In this document: piece by piece, positions 54,689-64,000 of the stretch
How the letters are laid out: every line of letters starts with the position of its first letter
Numbering within the stretch: the first letter of the stretch is position 1
Program-made: the position numbers and the translations under genes
From: Canna indica
Taxonomy: Eukaryota > Streptophyta > Magnoliopsida > Zingiberales > Cannaceae
Reading direction: 5' to 3'
DNA: 64,000 nt
Assembly (NCBI GenBank): GCA_034359265.1
Contig: CP136898.1
Span: 42,555,501 to 42,619,500, forward strand
The notes under the pieces: model-generated
Seen by the model: the letters and a program-made list of their open reading frames with translations, nothing else
What the model was told of the DNA's origin: nothing
Database searches by the model: none

Positions 54689-57600
54689 ATGTTGGCTGAT
54701 CGAAGTTGGATGTACCGACGTCTTGATCGTGGAGCTTTAACGAATGAGTTTCGATTAGGCTTAACGTACTTCCTAAATTTCGCCTATTCGAATCGGAATT
54801 TCGTTAGCATCGGTGATCAAATCCGATGTCTGTGCCGCATTTGTTCGAATGGACGATTTTTGGATCGGGAGACTGTCACTCTGCATCTATATAGCAAAGG
54901 ATTTGCAACAAGATATTTTCTATGGACTTGTCACGGGGAGTCACGCGAAGTCGGGACGTCGAGCAATCCTGTTGTTCAGACATATGGTGAATCTTCCTCT
55001 GCTGGTGCTTCTTCATCCAGTCAATGTAATCCCTATAGAACTATGATACTTGATAGTCTTGGGGGTCAATTCCACCTGAATGATAATATTGATCGGCCAG
55101 TTCTTCAGACATCAGTCCCACCAGATACTACAGCGGTTGATATCACAGAAGTACAAACTGCGGTAGAGATTGAATTACCGAATAAAGAAGCTGCAGAATT
55201 TTACGAGATGTTGAAAGCTGCCGATGAACCTTTGTATGAGAATTGTCCTAAATACACTAGGTTTTCAGCAATGACACAGCTCTTAAACATCAAGGCCGAT
55301 TGTAATATCAGCGGAGTTGCGTATGATCGGATTGCTGGATTGATTAATAGAATGCTGCCTACTGATAACAAGTTTGAGCCAACTTTTTATAAGACTAAAA
55401 AGCTAATGAGAAAATTGGAGCTTGGGTACGAAAAAATACATGCGTGCCAAAATAACTGCATTTTATATTATAAAGAAAATGTGTAGTTGGATAAATGCCC
55501 TGTATGTCAACATCCTCGTTACAAGGAGAAGAAATCGGTCCGACAGAAAAATATCACGTTTAAGGTACTTCGGTATTTTCCACTAACACCGAGGCTTCAA
55601 AGATTATTCATGTCGGAAAAGACAGCCCCCTACATGAGTTGGCATGCAAGAAGTCGTGATGATACAGTAATGACTCATCCATCTGACAGTGAAGCATGGA
55701 AACATTTGGATACATGTTATCCTTCATTTGCTAGGGATACTAGAAATATCAGATTGGGATTGTGCACAGATGGTTTTAATCCGTTTGGACATTCTGCAAC
55801 TCCTTATTCAGTTTGGCCAGTGCTGCTGACAGTTTATAATTTGCCATCGTCAATGTGCATGAAAGATGAATTTATTTATCTTTCGATGATTATTCCGGGT
55901 CCTAAGGGTCCGCGAAAAGAAATTGACATATTTCTCAGACCCTTGATAGATGAATTAAAAATATTGTGGACTGAGGGAGCTGTCACTTATGATTGTCATC
56001 AGAAGCAAAACTTTAATTTAAAGGCCGCGGTCTTGTGGACAATCAATGATTTCCCGGCGTACGGCATGTTGTCTGATTGGAGCACTCACGGCCGACTCTC
56101 TTGTCCGTATTGTATGGAACACTCTAAATCAATCAGTCTTCAGAACGAACGAAAAATCTCATTCTTTGATTTTCATCGTCGATTCCTACCGGTTAATCAT
56201 CAGTATCGAATGAATCGTAATAAATTTACGAGTTCATTATTGATTCGACATAATTTAGATGTCATGCACATTGAAAAAAATGTGTTTGATAATATTTTCA
56301 ACACTTTGATGGATGTTTCCGGAAAAACTAAAGATAATGTCAAAGCCCGACATGATATGAAAATACTTTGTAAAAGACCAGAGTTAGAGTTACAAGAGGT
56401 CAACAGACGATATCTGAAACCGAAGGCCCTATATGTGTTAAATAAACAACAGATCAAAGATGTTTGTCAATGGGTAAAAGAACTCAGATTACCCGATGGA
56501 TATGCTTCAAACTTATCTCGATGTGTGAACGTCGATGATTGCAAAATATCAGGGATGAAGAGCCATGATTGTCATGTATTCATGCAGAGATTACTTCCGA
56601 TCGCATTACGAGATGTTCTACCTGATAATATTTGGGGTCCGTTGACTGAATTAAGTATATTTTTTAGAAACATCTGTGCAAATGTCCTTCGAGTCGAAGA
56701 TATGTCAACACTTGAAAATAATATTGTTAAAATCATATGCAAGCTAGAGCAGTTTTTCCCTCCTGCATTTTTTGACTCGATGGAGCATTTACCGATACAC
56801 TTGGCATACGAGGCACGAGTTGGTGGCCCCGTTCAATATCGGTGGATGTACTTATTTGAAAGATACATGAATCGTCTGAAGAAAAAAGTAAAGAACACAG
56901 CAGCTGTTGAAGGATCAATATCTGAATCGTATATCATCCAAGAAATTTCAACATTCTGCTCATTTTACTTTGAATCGACAGTACAGACAAGATTTGATCG
57001 TCTTCCACGTAACGACGACGGGGGTGTTCGACATTCAGATGGACGTTTAAATATATTTTGTCACTCTGGTCGTGCTTTTGGTTCCCGTTCATCTCGACAC
57101 TTAAGCGATGAAGAGTATCATTTGGCACACTTGTATGTATTACTCAATTATCCAGAGATTGAACAATTCATTGAAATATTTGACATTGAGATGGTGCAAA
57201 AATACTCTATTCACAACGATCAAGAATTGGAGATATTACGGAATCGTGATTTCCCTACTTGGATTCAGACTTACAGCAAAGATCATAGAGCTGAAATAGA
57301 TGAAAGAATATTTGAGTTTGTTAGTGGACCGTCGCGACTTGTGTCGTGCTATAGCGAATATTTTGTTAATGGGTATAAATTTCACACGGTTGAATATGCA
57401 TTTACAAAGAAGACGATGAATGCTGGGGTTTGCGTGAAAGGGACAACCTATGTTGAATGTGATATGGATTTTTATGGACTGGTGGAAGAAGTGATAGAGT
57501 TGCACTACTTCGGCTTAAAATCAGTGATCCTATTTAGATGTCATTGGTTCGATACAACAGAAAGGGGCATGAAAGTTCATCCAAAATACAAACTTGTTGA

Positions 57601-57994
57601 GGTTAATTACAAATCGAAATTGGCAGCAAATGAGCCTTTTATATTGGCATCACAAGCCGAACAAGTATATTACGCGAAGTATCCGGCTCGAAATAAAGAT
57701 AGAGCAGATTGGCGTGTAGTCTGTAAGACAAAACGTAGAGGAAAAATTGATCCGATGGTAGGAGAAAATGAGCTGATACCTGATATGACACATGGTTTCT
57801 ATCAAGAAGATGATCCTCCTGCTATAGATCGTATTATTCCAATACTCGAGGATGCAGACACAACGTCAATTCAATTAGAAGTTGAATATGCTGATGATGA
57901 CGATCATGAAATTGAGGAAGCTGGAGATGAAGAAGATGAAGAAGAGGAAGAAGAGGAAGAATTCGAAGACTATTATTCAGATGATGAGGAATAA
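54689..57994 (+). pseudogene. CACTA transposase TNPD, one in-frame amber stop
   Basis: The ATG at 54689 (MLADRSWMYRRLDRG) starts a frame of about 1,100 codons, interrupted only by TAG at 55484-55486. Domains in order: transposase-associated (about 5-85; RCLCRICSNGRF, then HLYSKGF and WTCHGES), tnp2/Transposase_21 (about 268-490; DKCPVCQHPRY, YMSWHARSRDD, GLCTDGFNPFG, SDWSTHGRLSCPYC), DUF4218 (about 622-760; KSHDCHVFMQRLLP, FFRNICA, HLPIHLAYEARVGGP) and DUF4216 (from about 925; GLVEEVIELHYFG). An acidic tail of Asp/Glu ends at TAA 57992. This enzyme cuts the CACTA ends. The stop sits between the first domain and tnp2; readthrough, a removed intron or simple inactivation are possible. Confidence 0.88.
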
Positions 57995-58069
57995 TTGTAA
58001 AGTATATATTTTATTAAATATATCTCTACTATTTATACAATAATCTGATTATATGTCTATTCGACAGAT

Positions 58070-59545
58070 ATGTCTAGTCGTGGTTATCGTCGCAGGAGAG
58101 CTTTGGAGTCTCCGATCGGTGAGACTCCTACACTTACTCATGTTGCTGATCCTCCTGTTGCTGATCCTCATGCTGATGATACTGCCGAGGCTAGTACATC
58201 CAGACGCAGGCGGCCACGCGGGCCGAACAGGTGGCAGCCTCCACCAGTCATAGAGTCACGTAGATTGGGGAGCGGTAATATATCATGAATTATGAATCAT
58301 TACAAATTCATTATATCATAATATAATATTAAAATATATTTTTGTTGTGCAGGTTCGAGCAAGAAGAAGTGTCGAGGAGCATTTCTTCTACTATTCGACG
58401 ATACATGCACGGGGCATGGCCTACGTGGTCTCACATGCCTAGCGAGCACGTCGACATGTTATGGCGCGAGTTTGAGGCACGTATTATTATTATTTTTACA
58501 TGCATGATGATTAATATTGGTACTGATATTATTATTTTGCAGGCTCGCTTTACATGGGCCGAGGACCAGAGGCCATTCATTTACGCTACTTGGGGGGCTA
58601 TTTCCCGTGCGAGTTACAACGAGCAGCTGGGGCAGGCTCGGTCCCAAGCGATGGCCCGAGCTGAGACCACTAACATCGCGGAGACTCAGGGATATGGCCC
58701 CGATTGGATTACTCCGGATATATGGGACCAGCTCGTGGGAATATGGTCGACGGATCGATGGCAGGAGGTTTCTCGGAATGCGGCTAGAAATCGCATGTCG
58801 GGGGGAGCAGCGCATCACACCGGCGGCTCTATTGCATTTGCAGTGCACGCGAACCGTATGGTAAGTATACCTTTTAATTATATATTTTATTTATTACTAT
58901 GTGTACTAATTAATGTATTTGTTTTGTAAATGTAGACGACGGTGTCGGATGACGAGACTGTCCAGCGACCCTCCCCGATGGCGGTGTTTGAGCGGACTCA
59001 CCGTCCAGCACATGGGATGGGGGAGTACATCGACAACCGCGCTACATACATTATGGTAACTATATATTTGTTTAAATTATTCATTATATATTTATAATTT
59101 AAGTTTTATGATAAATATTAAACAAAAAATCAAACTCGAGTAGGAGACCTACAGCCAGACGGTGGTGCAGCGCGGGGGCACCCCCGAGGACTTTGACGCA
59201 GCAACGTGGGTCGAGGCCGCAGGTGGCTGGGACCATGGCCGCGTATATGGCTTTGCAGATAGTGGTCATGCGCGAGCCGTACTAGGGCCACTTGGGGCAC
59301 TGACCCCTCCGGTCGCTGGTGAGCGGCCGTCCACCTCTAGATCCAGTTATGATCATAGTAGCAGAATAAGGACTCTAGAGGAAACGGTCGCGCGTCAGAG
59401 TCAGATGATGGTGGAGATGCATGCTATGCTACGCAACATGTCAGGTCATCCCGAAGCAGGCATCTCTTCGGCATCATCTAATCCATCGTCCTCGAGTCAG
59501 TCCACGCCGGTGTACACTCAAGCACTCCAGACCCCCGCCATATGA
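58070..59545 (+). CDS. CACTA second gene, Transposase_24 (TNPA-like), spliced
   Basis: Exon 1 starts at ATG 58070 (MSSRGYRRRRALESP, basic and Pro-rich). Exons 3 (58543-58860), 4 (58936-59055) and 5 (59144-59545) join at clean GT-AG sites, all in phase 0. Exon 2 (about 58353-58476) joins exon 3 in phase if the donor is GC (GAG|GCACGT), a known minor type. Key segments: YMHGAWPTWSHMP, FTWAEDQRPFIYATW, GGSIAFAVHANRM, VFERTHR, TPEDFDAATWVEAAGG and a coiled region ending in MMVEMHAMLRNMSG. Such proteins bind subterminal repeats. Intron 1 does not close in frame with its obvious sites, so exon 1 is tentative. Confidence 0.7.
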
Positions 59546-60188
59546 TCCAGATCATCCTCCATCGTCATCGTGAGATTTTTTTTATATTGACTTTGTTACT
59601 GAGATATTGGACTTGTTTAATTTATTTTGTTTGGATATTGATACTTCAATTTTGCATTTGAATAGTTTTTATACTATTGTGGATAATTATTAATATAAAT
59701 ATAATTATTTTGATGTATATCTTGGTGTATTTGTGATGTGTGAATGAATGTGTGTATGAGTGTATGGGTGTGTGAGTTATGTATCAAATAATGTATCAAT
59801 GTATCAATGGAAATTTTAAATTTTAAATTTTTTCATTACCAGGTTCACATCATCAGCAACGGCTTTCCCACGGCCGTCCGTGGGAAAGCCGTTGCTAAAA
59901 GTGTATTGAAAGCCGTTGCTGATGACCTACAGCAACGGCTTAGTGACGGGATTTTACTAACGGCGTTGCTACGGACTCAGCGGCCGTTGCTATTAATGTT
60001 ATCCGCAACGGCTCCGGGTCCGTGGCAAAACTGTTGCTGATAATATTTTTAGCAACGGCCCGAGCGGCCGTTGCTAAGTTATCAGCAACGCGAGTTTCTG
60101 CCACGGCACCATTGCAACGGCTCCGGCCGTTGCTGATGGTCTTCAGCAACGGCATCAGCCGTTGTTGATGCCCATTTTTCTAGTAGTG
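59546..60188 (+). repeat. CACTA 3' untranslated region and right subterminal repeats
   Basis: 59546-59850 is T-rich with TGTGTGAATG-like runs and no gene. From 59855 GCAACGGC and GCCGTTGC alternate to 60176, closing with the inverted terminus at 60177-60188. The arms mirror those at the left end. Confidence 0.85.
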
Positions 60189-61310
60189 CAAAACCGATAG
60201 TAATATCATTTATATTAAATATAAACCCGAAACTCATTATCCTTATCCACTTACCCATTTACTCATAACCTATTACCCATTAAATCTTTGAACTGATTAT
60301 TCGTTTAATTAGTAACTGGTTAACTGGCCGGTTAGTAAACGAATAATTGGTTCTATTCGAATCGAAAAATTTGGTTTTGGTTATCCGCGGATAATCGAAA
60401 CCGAGCTGGTTTCGATTTCGGATATAAATTTTTGAAATCGACCGATTTTGATTTAAATTTCAATTAGCGGATTTGAAAATCGATTTCGGTTCGATTCGAT
60501 TAACCCCAAAATATAATTAATTGAGCATGTCATCCCGCATGCATCCTTTCTAGGTCTTATCGTCACCAACTGGATGGTTCATTTTCTCCGCTTATGCTTT
60601 TTAGGATCTATAAATTAAATGGGATCGAGACTCGAGAGGGCAAATCTCATGCACCAACCCAATCACAGTAATAAAATCTCGGAAGTTTAATTTGCATCAG
60701 GTTGTGGAAAACGCAGCCCACACTTTTAAGTGAAAAAGAGCAAGAACTAGGTTTGAGGTACTGTATATACATGCATATATTTCATTAGTTAATCATTCTT
60801 TAATTTGTTGATCTTGGTGTTAAGTAAATAATTCATTTGTTACTGATGATCATATATAGTTTGTGACTCATAAATCTCAGGGCACCAGAGAATGTTATTT
60901 TTTTCCCCAGTTATTTGGGTAATAAATGAGATAACTTTGATAACTTTAATCAGGTCTAGCATGAATATGCAGTACTTGTAAATTAATGGAAAAGCAAATG
61001 GCTATCTGCAATATCAATCTTTAATATATTTCCTTTCTAATTGCAGAAAGGTAAATCAAAGCATGGAAAAAATGTGATTCTATTATCACTTTTTCTTTTT
61101 GTTATTGTATATTAATTAACATGTCAATTACATTGAACTTATGTAGTTTTGAAATCTCATTAAATAACTATACCAATAAAAGTTGTATTGATATAGTTAT
61201 TTTCATTTCTCAACAAAATATTTAATATAACTTATGTAGTTTTGAAATCTCATTCATGCTTTGTTCATAACTTTTTCAAAGTAATATTAAATTTTAAAAT
61301 AATTATTCTA
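60189..61310. other. Intergenic DNA
   Basis: 60192-60510 continues the AACCGA-rich repeat found left of the CACTA element (GGTTAACTGGCCGG, CGATTTCGGTTCGATTCG), as expected if the element jumped into it. 60520-61310 is AT-rich and I see no gene. Confidence 0.4.
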
Positions 61311-61314
61311 TTTA

Positions 61315-61660
61315 GAGAAAAGGGTTAAATTTATTTCTAAAGTATTGAAAAATGTGCAAATTTGATCCTTAAATATGTTTTTGACCAAAATTATTCTTGT
61401 TGTTAATTACATAATTGGATCAAATTTATATTTTTTCTTAACGAAAGTCCATGTTAGCAAACAAAAGCCAACGTGACAAGTGAAGCTCGGCCACATAAGA
61501 TGCCACAATGGAAAATGACATATGATAATTATGTACAAACAATGGTAATTTTGACCCAAAACATATTTAAGGGGCAAGTTTGCATATTTTTCAATACTGC
61601 AGGAGTAAATTTGACGATTTTGTAATACTTCAGAGGTAAATTTAACCATTTTTATTTTAT
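61315..61660. mobile_element. Foldback MITE 1
   Basis: The left arm (61325-61390: AAAGTATTGAAAAATGTGC, then TTAAATATGTTTTTGACC) is the inverted complement of the right arm (61545-61640: GACCCAAAACATATTTAA, then GCATATTTTTCAATACTGC). The centre holds CGTGACAAGTGAAGC. No coding capacity; the open frame across it is incidental. Confidence 0.75.
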
Positions 61661-61674
61661 ATATTATCATAAAG

Positions 61675-62035
61675 TGTAAAAAAAATGGTTAAATATGCCC
61701 TAGAATATTGAAAAATGTGCAATTTTACTTATGAAGTCTGGAAAAATGTGTCAATTTATCCTCGAAGTATTGAAAAATGTGCAATTTTACCCCATTAAAT
61801 ATATTTTGGATCAAAATTATCTTTAACCAGTACATGATTGTCACGTGTCATTTTGCACCGTGACATTTTCTGTAGCAGAGCTTCACTTGTCATGTTGACT
61901 TCCGTTAAGAAAAAGAATAAATTTGATCTAATTACGTAATATCGAAGATAATTTTGACTCAAAACATATTTAAAGGATAATTTTGTATCTTTTTAAATAC
62001 TTTATGGCAACAAATTTGATCTAAAAAAATTCTCC
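61675..62035. mobile_element. Foldback MITE 2, same family
   Basis: TATTGAAAAATGTGCAATTTTACC and ATATATTTTGGATCAAAATTA (left arm) pair with TAATTTTGACTCAAAACATATT and the TTTTAAATACTTTATGG region (right arm). The centre GAGCTTCACTTGTCATG is the reverse complement of the centre of MITE 1, so the two copies lie in opposite orientations, about 15 bases apart. The AAAATGTGCAATTTTAC part of the left arm is duplicated. Confidence 0.7.
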
Positions 62036-62443
62036 TAATACTCCCGTATAATAAATAAATTGCTCAGGAGCGCTGCGAATTAATTCGAGTTGAAAAACAT
62101 TGTATAGAAGTCTGCACCAAGAGCTAGCTGATTTTTTGAAACAGTGGTCTCGATCATAAATACCAAGAGAGTCTACTGCTTCAACTTTCAACTAGAAGAA
62201 AAACCCACCAACTGCAATCCAATGTTTCCTCAGACAGCGATAAAAGAAAACCAGGTTTAGGGATAAAAGAGTCTACTGTGCATTATCTCCCTGTCATCAT
62301 CTGCACTCTCATCTATACGCTTAACCTAGATTCCATCATCATCTTCTATCACTTGGTTAGGGCCACCTAGCTACTTCCAGGTTCCAGCACCTAAAAATGG
62401 CTTCCATATATATTCATCATTCATCAACGTACACTGTCTACTT

Positions 62444-62452
62444 TATATATAT
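62444..62452 (+). promoter_or_regulatory. Candidate TATA box of the DUF1677 gene
   Basis: TATATATAT lies 98-106 bases before the ATG. ATATATATT at 62406-62414 is a second candidate. There is no ATG between 62453 and 62549. GATAAAAGAGTCTACTG near 62264 and a similar AGAGAGTCTACTG near 62166 are repeated upstream motifs of unknown meaning. Confidence 0.4.
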
Positions 62453-62549
62453 TTGAACTTTAGTTATCATCTTCGTCTTCTTGATATTTACTTTTAACAG
62501 ATCAACCAAGTGCGTGTGCATCCGCCACTAACACCAGCAAGCTCAGCTC

Positions 62550-62984
62550 ATGGAGCAAGTCGTCGTAGCAGTGAGCGAGTCGAAGCCTGAAGTGGAGAGC
62601 ATCGAGTGCGAGTGCTGCGGGCTGTCGGAGGACTGCACTCCGACGTACATCACACGGATCAAGGAGTTCTTCGACGGCAAGTGGATATGCGGCCTGTGCT
62701 CGGAGGCGGTGAAAGAGCAAATGAAGCGGGCGGTGGCGCCGACGACCAAGGAAGAAGCCCTGGAGTCCCACATGGCGCTCTGCAAGAAGTTCAACAGGAA
62801 CATCCGGCTCAACCCCAATCTCTCGTTGGCAGTCTCCATGAGGGACGTCGTGAGGAAGATCGGCTCCGAGCGCAGGACCGTCAAGGACTTGCCGCCGGCC
62901 CCGGGGACAGTGTCTTCAAATATTGTTAGGTCGATGAGTTGTGTGCCGAGGTTCGATATCGATGTTAACATCAAGCAGTCGTAG
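62550..62984 (+). CDS. DUF1677 family protein
   Basis: A single-exon gene of 144 residues with ATG 62550 and TAG 62982. The plant-specific DUF1677 domain covers about residues 20-110: ECECCGLSEDCTPTYITRIK, FDGKWICGLCSEAVKEQ, then SHMALCKKFN and VSMRDVVRKIGSERR. The cysteine pairs (CECC, C at 32, CGLC) suggest zinc binding. Function is unknown in the family, so none is assigned. Codons are strongly GC-ending, unlike everything around, as in many monocot genes. Length, start and downstream AT-rich DNA look normal and nothing suggests decay. This is the only intact host gene seen; open frames overlapping it in other frames are shadows. Confidence 0.92.
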   Translation: MEQVVVAVSESKPEVESIECECCGLSEDCTPTYITRIKEFFDGKWICGLCSEAVKEQMKRAVAPTTKEEALESHMALCKKFNRNIRLNPNLSLAVSMRDVVRKIGSERRTVKDLPPAPGTVSSNIVRSMSCVPRFDIDVNIKQS

Positions 62985-64000
62985 ATCCAGCTGTGAGATA
63001 TAATTTCAATGCGTACTCAATTGGAAGTTGACGAATCTAATGCAATATATGTGTATAATTAATTTCTTAGGGTGTTTTTGCTGTGTTTGGCTTACTCATG
63101 CTCATGCAGTTTAGTTTGAACTTAACTTGAAAATCTACCTGTGTATATATATATCAACAGAGTGTCATATATCATTGTATCCAACTTAAAGATGTAGAGT
63201 TTTGAAAATCTATATATATATTATAATGAACTAATTTGAATGGATTGTCATATATATATATATATAATATGTTGTTGAACAAGTGATTAAACTCTATTTT
63301 TTATTTCTTTTAGGGATAAAAACATGTTAAGGACTAATCTATAATAAAATTACCCATTAAGATTCTACGTACTTTTCAAAAATTAGACTAAAAAGTTCAA
63401 CCTATCAATTTGTTTGTGTCAGTACCTTTGCTTTATGAAAGGCTCGTTAGCAGACCAGAGATGTGAAATGAGGGGCTTAGGATCGATGTGGGTGGTAATC
63501 GGCAAAGTTCGGGTCTATGGGAGCCTAGTTCAGTTCACGGGTCGAATTTAGATAAAAAATGACCCAACCCAATTAAAAGTAATTAGGCTAGGTTGGATCG
63601 GATTTAGGACTTTTCAATTCTCAGGTCGTGTACGATTGGGTACCGTTTAGGCGCCGGTGTTGAAAATGAAGGGTGATCAAGGACTGCGGAGCGCTGACGA
63701 CGGGTTGCGCTAGTTCAACGTTGCTTTGGGTTGCAGAGCGGCAAGGGGTATGTAACAAATTTATTTTTTTAAAAAAAAAAATGCATATCGACACCTCTTA
63801 TTATCATAGATTTTTATTCGCCGGTATGTTAATAGTTTCTTCTTATGGTAAGAGTTACTTAATTGATAAGGAGAGGAGTTCACATATGAGATTTGTAATA
63901 TTTAAAGGTTTAAATAATAAAAAAATTATTTTTTTTAAAGTTTTTATTAATAAATAAATAGTTATAAAAAATTAAAACAATTGCAGGTGTTAAATAAAAA
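62985..64000. other. Downstream intergenic DNA
   Basis: AT-rich with TATATATA runs near 63145, 63210 and 63250. 63500-63620 (GTTCACGGGTCGAATTT, AGGCTAGGTTGGATCGGATTT) resembles a degenerate MITE but no arms could be matched. No convincing gene. Confidence 0.4.

Larger units (their letters stand above)
53348..60188 (+). mobile_element. Full-length CACTA (En/Spm) transposon
   Basis: Termini CACTACTAGAAA (53348-53359) and TTTCTAGTAGTG (60177-60188) are perfect 12-bp inverted repeats flanked by the 3-bp duplication CAA (53345-53347 and 60189-60191). Subterminal regions are full of GCAACGGC/GCCGTTGC motifs. Two genes read left to right: a TNPD-type transposase and a TNPA/Transposase_24-type protein. 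The 6,841-bp element has both genes nearly whole, so it is young or was autonomous until recently. Confidence 0.95.

Noticed and set aside
62502..62974. Open frames overlapping the DUF1677 gene in other frames
   Set aside because: They arise from the GC-rich codon use of the real gene; the products have no family features.

Overview
This window is nuclear DNA of a flowering plant, probably a monocot. The evidence is the mix of Athila, Tat-like, Tekay-like and Sirevirus LTR retrotransposons, CACTA transposons and foldback MITEs, a nuclear fragment of plastid rpoC1, and one plant-specific DUF1677 gene whose codons are strongly GC-ending. The species cannot be named. Almost all of the first 52 kb is nested, decayed retrotransposon DNA; the only convincing host gene is at 62550-62984 (+).

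Positions 1-45640 read as one old Tat-like Ty3/gypsy element on the minus strand, blown apart by later insertions. Its surviving pieces are a 109-bp tandem array (7429-8110), a protease (8301-8850), the gag C-terminal half (13286-14117) and a scrap of gag N-terminus (45580-45640). An Athila element (240-7428) sits in the tandem array. It is itself interrupted by an LTR (1-239) and carries a rearranged rpoC1 fragment in its LTR. A gag-only element 'C' (about 8851-13285) separates gag from protease. A complete Sirevirus (14118-45579, TSD AAGGT) splits gag.

The Sirevirus was hit three times, each time leaving a perfect 5-bp duplication: gag-only element 'A' in the integrase (19451-25219, TTAAG), a Tekay-like chromovirus in a zinc knuckle (26091-35159, ATATG) and gag-only element 'B' in the gag coiled coil (35549-43521, ACTTC). 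With the three insertions removed it would be about 8.6 kb and has the order LTR-gag-PR-INT-RT-RH-env-like ORF-LTR.

The most interesting system is the A/B/C group. These elements encode only a Gag, with a half-length capsid region, two CCHC knuckles and a long coiled coil. They have Sirevirus-like repeated polypurine tracts and a cluster of CGGTCGACCG-type palindromes just upstream of the LTR TATA box. About 250 bases after the gag stop all three keep a 100-nt non-coding block with a UUCG-capped hairpin and further helices. They look like non-autonomous, Sirevirus-dependent retrotransposons with a retained structured RNA signal.

From 45641 to 52000 lie an LTR fragment, a Copia LTR, an internally deleted CACTA copy (47414-49490) and broken Copia pol pieces. 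A full-length CACTA element (53348-60188, TSD CAA) has a transposase gene broken by one amber codon and a second spliced gene. The remainder is intergenic DNA with MITEs, then the DUF1677 gene and AT-rich downstream DNA.
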